From a virus: a stretch of DNA of 41,292 nt. This document shows positions 20,950 to 29,192 of this stretch, piece by piece. Location of the stretch: IMG/VR virus record IMGVR_UViG_3300009163_000073, positions 1 to 41,292 of that record; one strand, written 5' to 3'. A program made the position numbers and the translations under genes. The notes under the pieces were generated by a model that worked only from the letters and a program-made list of their open reading frames with translations, was not told the DNA's origin and did no database searches. Each line of letters begins with the position of its first letter. The first letter of the stretch is position 1.

Positions 20950-21090
20950 TTAGTAGTTGTATCTGCGAGATGTTTGTAAGCGAGTTTTCACAACACCGTG
21001 CTTAGGGTGCTTGCCCGTTATTTTTCCTGCTGGCACAGACTCCCGTCTAGGCGAGATTGCTAGTTTATGGACTCGTGACTTAGTGGTCAC
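20950..21090 (-). CDS. Small basic protein (46 aa, GTG start)
   Basis: Starts (M)TTKSRVHKLAISPRRESVP and is rich in Lys/Arg/His; ends TSRRYNY. It begins 10 nt after the 21100 gene and would share its message. The ribosome site is weak (GAAGC). Downstream hairpin TCTCG/CGAGA with a T-run at about 20890-20915 would end the operon. Confidence 0.45.
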   Translation of the reverse strand: MTTKSRVHKLAISPRRESVPAGKITGKHPKHGVVKTRLQTSRRYNY

Positions 21091-21099
21091 GCTTCAGGG

Positions 21100-21399
21100 C
21101 TATGACACCGCCCCGTAAATCTCAATGACCTTGTAGTCAATCTGCTCGTACCACTCGGCGGAGCATTGGCAGTTGCCCTCTGTGACCCCTGCTTCATCAC
21201 AATCCGAGCAGTCTGTCGCTGGTACTGTGTAGTTTAGGTAGATGTCGTACTTATTCACCTGAACAGATAGCACCTCAAACTCGCCACTAGGCGTTGAGAT
21301 GTAGTCGCTTGCAAAGTGGCGTAGGTAGTCCTCGACCGAACCTAGCACGACCGTATCGCCGTTTAGTAGTGTCGCGAACTGTGTTGGAAAGTAAGTCAT
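21100..21399 (-). CDS. Hypothetical protein with CSDCDE and CQC motifs
   Basis: 99 aa from the ATG at 21399 (MTYFPTQFATLLNGDTVVLG) after GGGAGAACAAA. A strand-rich N-terminal part and a C-terminal ATDCSDCDEAGVTEGNCQC zinc loop. Promoter 21438-21467 (TTGACA-N18-TACACT) overlapped by CTTACAGAGTAAG at 21427-21439. Confidence 0.65.
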   Translation of the reverse strand: MTYFPTQFATLLNGDTVVLGSVEDYLRHFASDYISTPSGEFEVLSVQVNKYDIYLNYTVPATDCSDCDEAGVTEGNCQCSAEWYEQIDYKVIEIYGAVS

Positions 21400-21486
21400 T
21401 TTGTTCTCCCTTTGTAGTGTGTTTGTCTTACTCTGTAAGTGTAGCATACCCCCCTGACATTTGTCAAGGGGACACGCAAACTATTT

Positions 21487-21591
21487 CTAATCTGCTTCCA
21501 ACGGATTGCCGTTGTCGTCATAGTCAATCAAATCGCCATTGACATAAACCGAGTCAAGCACCACGCGTTCGAAGTATGCTAAGTTACTCAT
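21487..21591 (-). CDS. Hypothetical small protein (34 aa)
   Basis: Starts MSNLAYFERVVLDSVYVNGD, then acidic (DYDDNGNPLEAD). GGAGAACAAA ribosome site, promoter 21631-21660 (TTGACA-N18-TACACT) with CTTACGGAGTAAG over -10. Function unknown. Confidence 0.55.
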   Translation of the reverse strand: MSNLAYFERVVLDSVYVNGDLIDYDDNGNPLEAD

Positions 21592-21662
21592 TTTGTTCTC
21601 CTTTTTGTAGGGTGTTTTACTTACTCCGTAAGTGTATCATACTACTATGACACCTGTCAAGT

Positions 21663-21839
21663 CTATTCGTCCAGACTCTTGATGTACCTTGCAATTCGTG
21701 CAACGGTGTCATTCTGCACGATAAGACTCGGGTATTCACGACCTGTTGCACAATCGTCCACCTCGCCACCACACTCGCAAAGAAATGCGAATGGTGTAAA
21801 GCGGTCAATAATCTTTTGGGCTAATTCTTCGTTTGTCAT
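21663..21839 (-). CDS. Zinc-knuckle protein (58 aa)
   Basis: Starts MTNEELAQKIIDRFTPFAFL, followed by CECGGEVDDC and a helical end (VARIARYIKSLDE). Three Cys in CxC...C. Promoter 21876-21904 (TTGATT-N17-TACACT) with CTTACACAGTAAG over -10; GGGAGAACAAA ribosome site. Confidence 0.6.
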   Translation of the reverse strand: MTNEELAQKIIDRFTPFAFLCECGGEVDDCATGREYPSLIVQNDTVARIARYIKSLDE

Positions 21840-21905
21840 TTTGTTCTCCCTTGTTTGTGTTTTGCTTACTGTGTAAGTGTATCATACCTGACTGACAAAA
21901 TCAAG

Positions 21906-21992
21906 TTACTTTAGAAAAAACTTTTTCATTTCTTGGAAATCGAGTTCCACCTCGATTTCGTATCCGAGAAATCCAATTTTGTAGGTTCTCAT
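21906..21992 (-). CDS. Micropeptide (28 aa)
   Basis: MRTYKIGFLGYEIEVELDFQ followed by EMKKFFLK: a beta-hairpin and basic helix. It follows the 22003 gene by 10 nt with AAGGGGGT spanning that stop codon, so it is the second gene of an operon. Function unknown. Confidence 0.5.
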   Translation of the reverse strand: MRTYKIGFLGYEIEVELDFQEMKKFFLK

Positions 21993-22002
21993 TTCTACCC
22001 CC

Positions 22003-22173
22003 TTAGCAGTATTCCGCTACGGTGTCCCGTAGTGTGTCGTAGTCAATCTTGTCGGCAAGGAAAGCCTTTAGGCTGTCCGTAAGTTCTGGCTCTGACTGGA
22101 TTAGTTCGAAAATCTCGCTAGGGTCTGCCCATAGTTCCCCTGCGACACATTGGATAGCCTGTGATGCGTTCAT
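22003..22173 (-). CDS. Hypothetical acidic helical protein (56 aa)
   Basis: From the ATG at 22173 (MNASQAIQCVAGELWADPSE); three acidic helices. Promoter 22215-22244 (TTGACA-N18-TACACT); the -35 and spacer form an extended TGACAGGTGTCAGACACCT repeat, and CTTACATAGTAAG covers the -10. Function unknown. Confidence 0.6.
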   Translation of the reverse strand: MNASQAIQCVAGELWADPSEIFELIQSEPELTDSLKAFLADKIDYDTLRDTVAEYC

Positions 22174-22284
22174 TTTATTCTCCCTTTGTTTGTTGGTGTG
22201 TTGCTTACTATGTAAGTGTAGCATAGGTGTCTGACACCTGTCAAGTCAGGGGGTCAGCGTGTCGCCAACCCCCGACCCGAAACT

Positions 22285-22779
22285 TTATTCGTCCTCGTCC
22301 TCGTCCTCGTCCTCTGCACAATCCTCGCAGTAGAAGTCGGAGTCAAGCGAGCCACTTTCGACAAGCGTTCCGCAACGCTCGCACTCGTCCTGCTCGTCCT
22401 CACGGCACTCGTCACAAGTTCCGTCATAGTCCGCACCAAACTCGCCACAGACTTCGCAAAACTCGCCCTCGTAGCCCTGTGGGATTATGCTGTCGAACAC
22501 ACTCTCAGGAGTCAATCCATCAACAGTCGTGACTGACTGAACGAACTTGAGAGCGCACGAGTCCTCGTACCACTTCTTGATTGTGGCAAGGCTCTCATCA
22601 GCGTCCAAATCGGTGACAAGGAAACTTCCGTCCTCGCCATAGCCCCACTCGGCACTCTGCTTGACCTGCTGGTCGTCCATCAAGATGTAAATCTTGTGGC
22701 AACCATCAAAAGCAATTCCCTTTGCTTCAGATAGTTCTGCTTTTACATCTGACCAAACTTGCTCAAATGTCTGTGACAT
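22285..22779 (-). CDS. Double zinc-ribbon protein with acidic tail
   Basis: 164 aa. The N-terminal domain looks alpha/beta (KIYILMDDQQVKQSAEWGYG). Residues 100-155 hold four Cys pairs (CEVC, CDEC, CERC, CEDC) = two zinc ribbons, then a (DE)n tail. Possibly a protein- or RNA-binding factor; the acidic tail may mimic nucleic acid. Promoter 22817-22845 (TTGACA-N17-CATACT) with CTTACACAGTAAG over -10. Confidence 0.7.
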   Translation of the reverse strand: MSQTFEQVWSDVKAELSEAKGIAFDGCHKIYILMDDQQVKQSAEWGYGEDGSFLVTDLDADESLATIKKWYEDSCALKFVQSVTTVDGLTPESVFDSIIPQGYEGEFCEVCGEFGADYDGTCDECREDEQDECERCGTLVESGSLDSDFYCEDCAEDEDEDEDE

Positions 22780-22849
22780 TTCGTTTCCCTTTCGTAGTGG
22801 TTTTGCTTACTGTGTAAGTATGACAGATAACTCTGACATTGTCAAATCG

Positions 22850-22963
22850 TTAGTTCAGCGTGTCGCAATCGCAATCAAAATCGCAATCGCAATCGTCCTC
22901 AATCTCGGGAATGTATCCCTTGCGTGGTGACACATCACTCTTGCTTGCTTGCCATTTAGCCAT
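22850..22963 (-). CDS. CDCDFDCDCD microprotein (37 aa)
   Basis: Starts MAKWQASKSDVSPRKGYIPE and has the run CDCDFDCDCD near the end, five Asp and four Cys alternating, encoded by GATTGC repeats. It is an unusual, probably metal-binding peptide. GGAGAACACA ribosome site, promoter 22994-23022 (TTGACA-N17-TATCCT) with CTTGTACTACAAG over -10. The stop codon lies next to the -35 box of the 22779 unit. Confidence 0.6.
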   Translation of the reverse strand: MAKWQASKSDVSPRKGYIPEIEDDCDCDFDCDCDTLN

Positions 22964-23061
22964 TGTGTTCTCCTTTGCTTGACTTGTAGTACAAGGATAC
23001 AGCAAGCGACTGACATTGTCAAATCAAAAACGCACCGTGTCGAAAAAATTTTTTTCGGCAA

Positions 23062-23079
23062 AAACTGAAATTTTTTATT
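23062..23079 (+). repeat. Dispersed repeat copy R23
   Basis: Full copy between the 22963 promoter and the 23541 terminator. A related AAAAAATTTTTTT run lies 20 bp left. Confidence 0.85.
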
Positions 23080-23130
23080 TTCCCTGACACAAAAATACCC
23101 CGACCAAAGTCGGGGCATTTTCGTAGGGGA

Positions 23131-23541
23131 TTAGTATGTGGCGTAAGTTCGGTTAGAACCTAAGTCACTTGCAAGTTCGTAAATGTGTTCAAGGTTGATT
23201 GTCTTGCTCTCACCTTTGTTGTTGAAGGCAACCGTGTCGCCCTGGAAGTAGCGGTACTTCTCCCAGCCAACCGATACGATTACAGCAACCCAATCGTCTT
23301 GTAGGTGTCGCTTGAACACTTCTGCCCAATCAATCTCAACCGTTTCGGCTATGTCCTCGTCCCATTTAGACCAAACATCTGCACCACCGTCAGCATCAGC
23401 ATCAACAAATCCGTACAGCGTAACGCCGTCCTTCTCTTGCGTGATTACCTCGACGGGGTACTGTGTCATTTCGTCAAGGAACGCGCCCGCGTCTTTGACT
23501 GCGAAATAGTTGCTTCTCGCCTGTCCGTAAAAATTAGCCAT
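23131..23541 (-). CDS. Hypothetical protein
   Basis: 136 aa, alternating strands and helices (VEVITQEKDGVTLYGFVDAD, DWVAVIVSVGWEKYRYFQGD), acidic. No family recognised. Promoter 23592-23620 (TTGACA-N17-TACAAT), leader stem TATCGGTG/CACCGATA with AAGGA loop (23566-23586), terminator 23095-23124. Confidence 0.65.
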   Translation of the reverse strand: MANFYGQARSNYFAVKDAGAFLDEMTQYPVEVITQEKDGVTLYGFVDADADGGADVWSKWDEDIAETVEIDWAEVFKRHLQDDWVAVIVSVGWEKYRYFQGDTVAFNNKGESKTINLEHIYELASDLGSNRTYATY

Positions 23542-23646
23542 AAGGCTTTCTCTCCTTTTCTTTTCTATCGGTGTCCTTCACCGATACTTACATTGTACGG
23601 CATCTCCGCACCAATGTCAAATCCGTTCCAGCGTAACGCCGTCACG

Positions 23647-23661
23647 AAAAAATTTCAGTTA
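23647..23661 (-). repeat. Dispersed repeat copy R24
   Basis: AAAAAATTTCAGTTA between the 23541 promoter and the end of the 24108 gene. Confidence 0.7.
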
Positions 23662-23676
23662 TCCGCAGAAGCGAGA

Positions 23677-24108
23677 TTACTCTCGCCCTGCGCTCTCGCT
23701 TGTCAAGATTTCCTTGACCGCGTCAATGGCTTCCTCAAGGGTGTCGTACACTTCCCAACTATCCTCGCCGTTCACTTCATACAACTCAAACCAATTGTTG
23801 TTTTGCCAAATGTCATAGTCACCGTACTTCTCGGTGAACGCTTTCAACTTCTCGTCTGTGTCAATGCCGTTGCTTGTTAGGTCGTCCGTGTAACGCCAAG
23901 TGTCGCTATGTGACCACTCACCGTTCTCGTCAAACTGTGGTGCTTCAATACGCATCTCACCGTTCGCGCCAACTTCAAATGTACGTTCGCCGTCTGTCAC
24001 GATTGCGAGTGTTCCCCAACCGTTTTGCCAGCAATAGAACGCCGAGTCCGTTTGGTTCGGTTCAGGTGTGATTAGGTACTCAACCGTAATGTCTTTTGTG
24101 TCGCTCAT
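23677..24108 (-). CDS. Hypothetical acidic protein
   Basis: 143 aa. Trp/Asp-rich beta pattern (CWQNGWGTLAIVTDGERTFEV, YDIWQNNNWFELYEVNGED) and a C-terminal helix VYDTLEEAIDAVKEIL. Function unknown. Promoter 24149-24177 (TTGACA-N17-TACAAT), leader stem GGCAAG/CTTGCC with AGGGA loop at 24123-24139. Confidence 0.65.
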   Translation of the reverse strand: MSDTKDITVEYLITPEPNQTDSAFYCWQNGWGTLAIVTDGERTFEVGANGEMRIEAPQFDENGEWSHSDTWRYTDDLTSNGIDTDEKLKAFTEKYGDYDIWQNNNWFELYEVNGEDSWEVYDTLEEAIDAVKEILTSESAGRE

Positions 24109-24162
24109 TTGTTTCCCTTCTTGGCAAGTCCCTCTTGCCGATAATCTAATTGTACGCGATAA

Positions 24163-24360
24163 TTAGACAGTTGTCAAATCGGTCGGCGAGTCGTCAAAGA
24201 CCGCGCCAATCAACCCGAACAATCCGTCAAGGTATTCCAACGGTAACGCCCCGAGTTCGTCATACTTGCTTGGCAAGACAATCTCGCCTGTGCGTATGTC
24301 GTCCGAGAGCAAGCACAAAAACTCGTATTGCTCTTTCAGCAAATCGTAGTCAATGAACAT
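24163..24360 (-). CDS. Hypothetical protein
   Basis: 65 aa, Leu/Asp-rich helical (MFIDYDLLKEQYEFLCLLSD). It begins in a TAATG overlap with the 24671 gene and its end overlaps the promoter of the 24108 gene, so no terminator separates them. Function unknown. Confidence 0.6.
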   Translation of the reverse strand: MFIDYDLLKEQYEFLCLLSDDIRTGEIVLPSKYDELGALPLEYLDGLFGLIGAVFDDSPTDLTTV

Positions 24361-24671
24361 TACAACTCCTCGCCGTCTGGTCGGTATTCCTGATTACCCT
24401 CGCACAAGTTACAGAACGGTGTGCAGTCGAACCCGCCCTCGTGTCTTGGGCAAACTACTATCGGTTGTAGTAGCACCAACTTTGCCAACTGTTCCTCAAC
24501 CTCTAGGTAATCATCTTGGTAGAACGGCAATAGTTCGCTGTCTGGGTCTAGCCATTGTTGGGTCTGCTCGTCAAAGAAGTACCCATTGTGAAATACCGCG
24601 TCAGCCGTATCCACATCTAGCGTGAAAGTCTTGTTTAGTGAGTCGTATGTGACTACATAATGGTATTGCAT
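24360..24671 (-). CDS. Hypothetical protein with C-terminal Cys cluster
   Basis: 103 aa from the ATG at 24671 (MQYHYVVTYDSLNKTFTLDV). Strands first, then an acidic helix, then CPRHEGGFDCTPFCNLCEG, probably a zinc site. Promoter 24713-24741 (TTGACA-N17-TACAAT, spacer with CGGGA/TCCCG arms), leader stem with GAGGGA loop (24686-24705). Confidence 0.65.
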   Translation of the reverse strand: MQYHYVVTYDSLNKTFTLDVDTADAVFHNGYFFDEQTQQWLDPDSELLPFYQDDYLEVEEQLAKLVLLQPIVVCPRHEGGFDCTPFCNLCEGNQEYRPDGEEL

Positions 24672-24777
24672 TTCTTTCTCCTTTTCTGAAGTGTCCCTCA
24701 CTCCATACCTAAATTGTACGGGATAACTCGTCCCGTGTCAAGTCGAACACGAAACTATTTTTGTGCCTAGTTCCGAG

Positions 24778-24793
24778 AAAAAATTTCAGTTTT
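24778..24793 (-). repeat. Dispersed repeat copy R25
   Basis: AAAAAATTTCAGTTTT between the 24671 promoter and the 25290 terminator. Confidence 0.75.
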
Positions 24794-24831
24794 TGAGAGA
24801 AGGGAAAGGGCGGGTTTCCCCGCCCCCTCGC

Positions 24832-25290
24832 CTACCAACTACTTGAGTAGTAGAAGTCAAAGTCCTCTGGAACGCTGGCAAGTAGCCGACCTAGCAACTC
24901 AATCGTTGAGTCAAGTTGCTCCCAATACCACTCATCAACTTCCGTACTTCCGAAGAAGAACCCGTGTCCGACAGGTAGCAAATCGTTCGCTACGTCAGGG
25001 TGCTTAGAACCTCGAACGTGCTTGCAGGTGTCTAGCAACTCGCGCAACTGTTCGCGACTCACATAGTACCGACCGCAGTTATCCTCGCCACCTTGTACGT
25101 TCTCGACGAACCAACGGTGAACCTGATTAGCCTTACGCCAATAGCCAACCTTGACACTAACCGATACTGACGGAATGTAGTCATTGACAAACGCTTCCGC
25201 GTTCACCAACTCAAGTGCCTTGCCGAGCAATTCTTTTTCAGAGTAATTGCTGATGTATTTCTCCGCGTGTAGGTATTGGTCTAATCCCAT
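24832..25290 (-). CDS. Conserved phage protein (GYWRKANxxHxWFV family)
   Basis: 152 aa. MGLDQYLHAEKYI, GYWRKANQVHRWFVENVQ, CGRYYVSREQLRELL and GFFFGSTEVDEWYWEQL are blocks I recall from a widespread phage family with no assigned activity. Intact length. Promoter 25339-25368 (TTGACA-N18-TACACT), leader stem ATGAAGTG/CACTTCAT with AGGGA loop (25312-25332), terminator 24802-24830. Confidence 0.75.
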   Translation of the reverse strand: MGLDQYLHAEKYISNYSEKELLGKALELVNAEAFVNDYIPSVSVSVKVGYWRKANQVHRWFVENVQGGEDNCGRYYVSREQLRELLDTCKHVRGSKHPDVANDLLPVGHGFFFGSTEVDEWYWEQLDSTIELLGRLLASVPEDFDFYYSSSW

Positions 25291-25371
25291 TTCTATCTCC
25301 TTTTTGTTTCTATGAAGTGTCCCTCACTTCATACTAAAAGTGTATCATACCAATCTGACATCTGTCAAATT

Positions 25372-25438
25372 GAGTGTTGGTGGTTCTGACGGACTACCGC
25401 CAGCATTACCGTGTATCATTGCTGACCACCAACAAAAT
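25372..25438 (-). terminator. Long inverted repeat after the 25598 gene
   Basis: GTTGGTGGT/ACCACCAAC arms (9 bp) enclose about 45 nt that contain a second AGCA/TGCT stem. No T-run follows, so it may be a structured 3' end or an RNA element and not a standard terminator. Confidence 0.5.
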
Positions 25439-25442
25439 TTGC

Positions 25443-25598
25443 TTAGGAAACTACTGTCTCGGCGACAATGTAAGTTTCAGTTTCTACGCCCGACTCGTTG
25501 AGTTCGATTGCGTAGGCTTCGGCTTCCGCCTTATCTAGAAACAGAGCGGGGATACCGTCTGTCTCGTAGGCTTCCGTCACGATTGCGTAAACTATCAT
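25443..25598 (-). CDS. Hypothetical protein (51 aa)
   Basis: Starts MIVYAIVTEAYETDGIPALF; beta-alpha-beta pattern with FLDKAEAEAYAIELN, resembling small phage proteins that carry a D/E-KAEA helix. Promoter 25648-25676 (TTGACA-N17-TACAAT), leader stem TGAGGTTG/CAACTTCA at 25620-25640, AAAGGAGAGC ribosome site. Confidence 0.6.
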   Translation of the reverse strand: MIVYAIVTEAYETDGIPALFLDKAEAEAYAIELNESGVETETYIVAETVVS

Positions 25599-25681
25599 CT
25601 TGCTCTCCTTTCGTTTTTATGAAGTTGTCCCTCAACCTCATACTAGAATTGTACGGCATAACTCGCCGTCTGTCAAATTGA

Positions 25682-26086
25682 CTAGTCCCGCTCGCTGTCG
25701 TCCACGAAAGCGAACGTGAACCTTGCACCGCCCATTGGCTCGTCGTGACTCCAGCGTTGCGCCGTAAGTTCCTTGCCGTCAAGCGTAAACTCGATACGGT
25801 ATTCACCGCTTAGGTCTAGGTTCTCAATTTCACTAATGTCCACGACTTTGTAGCCACTCAACTTCTGCCAACCGAGTCCAGTACCCTCAATGCGTACTGT
25901 TTCGCTAGGTAGTCCGTTCTCTTTCGCCCAAGTACGGATTAGTACGCGAAGCCACTCAACGCTGTCGTCATAGCACCCGAAGCAGTCCTCGCCAGTCGTC
26001 CAGACTTCCTCGCCATTAGAGTCAATGCTTGCACTTTCGCAAACACAATCGGTGGTGAGTGTTGCCTTTAGTTTGGTGTCGTTCAT
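25682..26086 (-). CDS. Hypothetical protein with N-terminal Cys motifs
   Basis: 134 aa from the ATG at 26086 (MNDTKLKATLTTDCVCESAS). CVC and CFGC pairs near the N-terminus suggest zinc; the rest is beta-rich (GYKVVDISEIENLDLSGEYR). No family recognised. Promoter 26118-26147 (TTGACA-N18-TACACT). Confidence 0.65.
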   Translation of the reverse strand: MNDTKLKATLTTDCVCESASIDSNGEEVWTTGEDCFGCYDDSVEWLRVLIRTWAKENGLPSETVRIEGTGLGWQKLSGYKVVDISEIENLDLSGEYRIEFTLDGKELTAQRWSHDEPMGGARFTFAFVDDSERD

Positions 26087-26143
26087 TTTGTTCTCCCTTG
26101 TTTGTTGTTGTTGCACTAGTGTAGCATACTACTCTGACATCTG

Positions 26144-26407
26144 TCAAATTGACTCGTAGCCAGTTACTTCCGCGTTCAGAAACTCATTAGCAACGTAGGT
26201 GAAGTCGTCCTCGTCTGTGACGAACACTCCGCCAAGAGTTACGCAATCGGCAAGCACCGCTAGTCTAGCAAGAGCGACTGACAATTCTTGATACTTCTCT
26301 GTCCACTCGTTGATTACATAGTCGTAGCAAGTGAGTTCGTACCCACCTGCAACCTGCGTGATAGTTGCTAGAGCCTTATCTTGTAAGTCAATTCTGATTA
26401 GTTCCAT
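26144..26407 (-). CDS. Hypothetical protein
   Basis: 87 aa. N-terminal strands (LIRIDLQDKALATITQVAGG) and a helix (LSVALARLAVLADCVTLGG). Its end overlaps the -35 box of the downstream unit. Promoter 26446-26474 (TTGACA-N17-TACAAT), leader stem TTGGTG/CACCAA with AGGGA loop (26422-26438). Confidence 0.65.
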   Translation of the reverse strand: MELIRIDLQDKALATITQVAGGYELTCYDYVINEWTEKYQELSVALARLAVLADCVTLGGVFVTDEDDFTYVANEFLNAEVTGYESI

Positions 26408-26498
26408 TTTGTTCTCCTTTGTTGGTGTCCCTCACCAATACACTAATTGTACGCGATAGGACTGACAATGTCAAATCCATTTTTCGCCGTGTCGTCCA

Positions 26499-26516
26499 AA
26501 TAAAAAATTTCAGTTT
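26499..26516 (-). repeat. Dispersed repeat copy R26
   Basis: Full reverse copy between the 26407 promoter and the 26830 terminator. Confidence 0.85.
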
Positions 26517-26563
26517 TTGGAAAACGAGTCACCCGCACTTTCGTGCGGGCTTCTCGCTTGGGC

Positions 26564-26830
26564 TTAGAGTTCTATCTCGTCCACCCAATCCTGACCAATC
26601 TCTAGCCAGTTCACCTTGTCAAAGTCGCCAATTTCTTCCTTTGCCCTGTCGGTGAACATCTCGCCGAAACTACGGAACAAGTCCGCAATTTCTGTTTCGG
26701 TGCTGTCCTCGCTGATGTTCAGGCGAACCTGTCCGTTGATGAATCGGTACACGCCCTCGTCATTTGAGAACAGCAAGTTCGCTGACCAAGTTTCGCGGTT
26801 CGTCCAGCCGTTGTATGTTGTGTCTGACAT
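26564..26830 (-). CDS. NGWTNxETW-family protein (DUF7249-like)
   Basis: 88 aa. It opens MSDTTYNGWTNRETWSANLL with a following NDEG, the signature of a small family common in phages and plasmids; role unknown. The rest is an acidic helix pair. Promoter 26863-26892 (TTGACA-N18-TACAAT), terminator 26526-26556. Confidence 0.7.
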   Translation of the reverse strand: MSDTTYNGWTNRETWSANLLFSNDEGVYRFINGQVRLNISEDSTETEIADLFRSFGEMFTDRAKEEIGDFDKVNWLEIGQDWVDEIEL

Positions 26831-26894
26831 TTCTTTCTCCCTTTGTTTGTCGGTGTATCTCTATTGTAGCGCATAACCCTGACATCTGTCAAGT

Positions 26895-27050
26895 TTAGTC
26901 ATTAGTTATTTTTTTGAAGTTTCCGTTCTCGTCGAACGTGTAACCTGTCGCTATGATTATCTCGCCTGACGAGTCGGTGTCAAAGATTGCGTTCGGCAAA
27001 ATCTTTGTGACCTCTGCGTACAAGTCTGCTTCGGTAATTACTGTGTTCAT
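26895..27050 (-). CDS. Hypothetical protein (51 aa)
   Basis: Starts MNTVITEADLYAEVTKILPN; a helix then strands (SGEIIIATGYTFDENGNFKK). AGAGGAAATAA ribosome site, promoter 27089-27118 (TTGACA-N18-TACAAT), leader stem TTGGCG/CGCTAA with AGGGA loop (27065-27081). Function unknown. Confidence 0.6.
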   Translation of the reverse strand: MNTVITEADLYAEVTKILPNAIFDTDSSGEIIIATGYTFDENGNFKKITND

Positions 27051-27177
27051 TTATTTCCTCTCCGTTAGCGTCCCTCGCCAACAATACCATTGTACGGCAT
27101 AAGACTGACATCTGTCAAATCAAAAATAAACTAGCGTGTCGAGCGGGTTACTAATCAGGTGATTACACTCTCGCTAG

Positions 27178-27192
27178 AAAAAATTTCAGTTA
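27178..27192 (-). repeat. Dispersed repeat copy R27
   Basis: AAAAAATTTCAGTTA upstream of the 27050 promoter, next to the terminator 27202-27232. Confidence 0.7.
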
Positions 27193-27295
27193 TCGCGAAA
27201 CGAGAAAACCCGCATCTCTCGATGCGGGCTTCTACGGTTCTATCGCGGGCTGACACACGCTGGAAGGACGATACCCTCGATAGAAGTCTATTCAG

Positions 27296-29125
27296 TTATC
27301 CGTTACGGTTTCCCATAGCGGTGAGTGCTTTCGCACACGCTCGTCCGATTGCATCGGCGGTGTCGGTCGGATTGAGAACGCCAGCCAGCACTTCGGCAGA
27401 TGTACCACGCACTAAGTCCTGCGCGTACCGTCCGTTGTCGAACGGTATCCATACTACCGCAACGCCGTTCGCCTGACATTCGGCAATCCACTGCTTCGCG
27501 TGTCGGGTCTCCTCTGGCGTGTAGCAAGCATCAGAGACAACCACAAGCAAGCGCGCGCCGTTGCCGTTGAGCAGGTTCAACTCGCCGTTTAGTGCCTTGA
27601 ACGCCCGATTGAATTTTTCCGTTCCGTCAGGTGCTGTGTAGACCGTAACGTCCGTTAGGTGCTGTCCTGCCTTGAGAGTAGGGAACACGTCCGAGCCGTA
27701 GTAGACCATCGCGCATTTGCCCTGCACTCGGCGGACTGCTTCGGACATTACCCACGCCGTTGTCGCCATCGGGTTCATCGCTTCACTCATTGAGCCAGAG
27801 ATGTCTACCATCACGCCAACACTCAACGTAGGCTCGTCCGTAGTCTTGCGGACATTCTTACGCCACGCTTGCGCCTGTGGCTGGAGACCACGCGCCTTGA
27901 GTGCTTCGTTCTGGACAACCGCGCGGAAACGCAACCGACCACCGGGGACGTTGTTACGAATTTCCGTAACGTCACGCTCGCGGTACTTCGCGCGCTCTAG
28001 TGCGCTCGCTACCTTGACTGCGCTTCGGCGTTCCTCTGCCGTAGGCTTACGAACCTCGCGCGCTGTGCTTTTAGTCTTGCCAGTTGGTGATGGCCCGGTA
28101 CCTTTACCGAATACTTCACCTGCCACGCTCTCGTGTTCACGTTGTTGCTTCGCGCCCTTGTTGCGTTCTTGCACCTGCTCTTTCCAGTCCTCGCTTTCCT
28201 GCTGGTCAGAAAGTTCCGAGAAGTTTCCAACAGCAACTTCATCGCTGGCTTCGCTCAACTTCTCAAGGACTTCCTTGATTGCTTCAGACAGACCACCCTC
28301 TGAACCTGCACCTGAACCACCCTCTGAACCGCTCTCGTCCTCGCCACGTTCTGCTTTGAGTTCACGAACAATGCGCGCCCACTCAATCGCAAGTGGGTGA
28401 ACAGGTTCGATGTTGTGGTGCTGTTCGTGCTTGATGAATTCTCTGATGATGTTAGATAACTTCTCAACAACATCTAGACCTAAGAAGTCCTCAACAAAAT
28501 CTGTGACTTCGCGTACTTCGCTTCTGTCCAAGATGCCACCAATGATGCGACCATGAACAAGACCAACCAAAGTTGAGATGCGCTGAACATCGCTGTTGCT
28601 CTTGTCAATGTCTGCCTCGAAATCGCCAATGACAATTTCCATCGCGCACGAACGTAGGAACGTGCGATACTTTGAGTCAAGTGCAAGACCCTGCGCTTCG
28701 ATGCGCGCTTCCTCAAGTAGCACGAGTGCTTCGTACTCGTCTGCCTTGAGCATCGCGTATGAGTTCTCCAAGTTCCAACGTGAGAACCGCGCGTGGAACG
28801 CTTCGTGGATTACCGCGCCAGTTGCCTTTGGGAATTCGTACTGCGCTTCGCGAGTGCCAAAGTCACCAATGACTTCTGGACTAACTCCAAAACCAAAAGC
28901 AACATCTGTGTTCACTTCGATTTCCGCAATCAGTGGTTTGAAACAAGCAGGTGCGTTACTACCTGCGACAGGACTAGCAAGTCCTACTAGGTCGCTACGA
29001 CCTGAAACTTTATTTGCAAGGTTGGCAATCTGTGCGCCAATCCCATACCACTCTCGGTAAGTCGTACCTGAAGTGGTAGTGCGTGTGTCAATGTGTACCA
29101 TTTCGTCATTTCCAATCTGTGTCAT
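27296..29125 (-). CDS. CobT-like VWA-domain protein
   Basis: 609 aa. N-terminal part: an HExxH motif at 107-111 (HEAFH) and LLEEARIEAQG at about 136-146, as in CobT-type proteins. An acidic Gly/Ser/Glu linker spans about 260-280. The C-terminal VWA domain has the MIDAS motif DISGS at 441-445 and a later SDACYTPEE. Such proteins pair with a MoxR/CobS AAA+ ATPase (here 29254-30288) to insert metal or remodel a target; CobS-CobT is the known cobaltochelatase pair. Promoter 29154-29183 (TTGACA-N18-TACACT) with CTTACAGAGTAAG over -10; weak ribosome site; terminator 27202-27232. Confidence 0.75.
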   Translation of the reverse strand: MTQIGNDEMVHIDTRTTTSGTTYREWYGIGAQIANLANKVSGRSDLVGLASPVAGSNAPACFKPLIAEIEVNTDVAFGFGVSPEVIGDFGTREAQYEFPKATGAVIHEAFHARFSRWNLENSYAMLKADEYEALVLLEEARIEAQGLALDSKYRTFLRSCAMEIVIGDFEADIDKSNSDVQRISTLVGLVHGRIIGGILDRSEVREVTDFVEDFLGLDVVEKLSNIIREFIKHEQHHNIEPVHPLAIEWARIVRELKAERGEDESGSEGGSGAGSEGGLSEAIKEVLEKLSEASDEVAVGNFSELSDQQESEDWKEQVQERNKGAKQQREHESVAGEVFGKGTGPSPTGKTKSTAREVRKPTAEERRSAVKVASALERAKYRERDVTEIRNNVPGGRLRFRAVVQNEALKARGLQPQAQAWRKNVRKTTDEPTLSVGVMVDISGSMSEAMNPMATTAWVMSEAVRRVQGKCAMVYYGSDVFPTLKAGQHLTDVTVYTAPDGTEKFNRAFKALNGELNLLNGNGARLLVVVSDACYTPEETRHAKQWIAECQANGVAVVWIPFDNGRYAQDLVRGTSAEVLAGVLNPTDTADAIGRACAKALTAMGNRNG

Positions 29126-29192
29126 TTTGTAAGCCTGTTTGACTTACTCTGTAAGTGTAGCGTATCCCCCTGACATCTGTCAAATCGGGGTA

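Noticed and set aside
27717-28400. 227-aa open frame antisense to the VWA gene
   Set aside because: Ser/Arg/Pro-rich shadow of a well-supported gene; no start signals.
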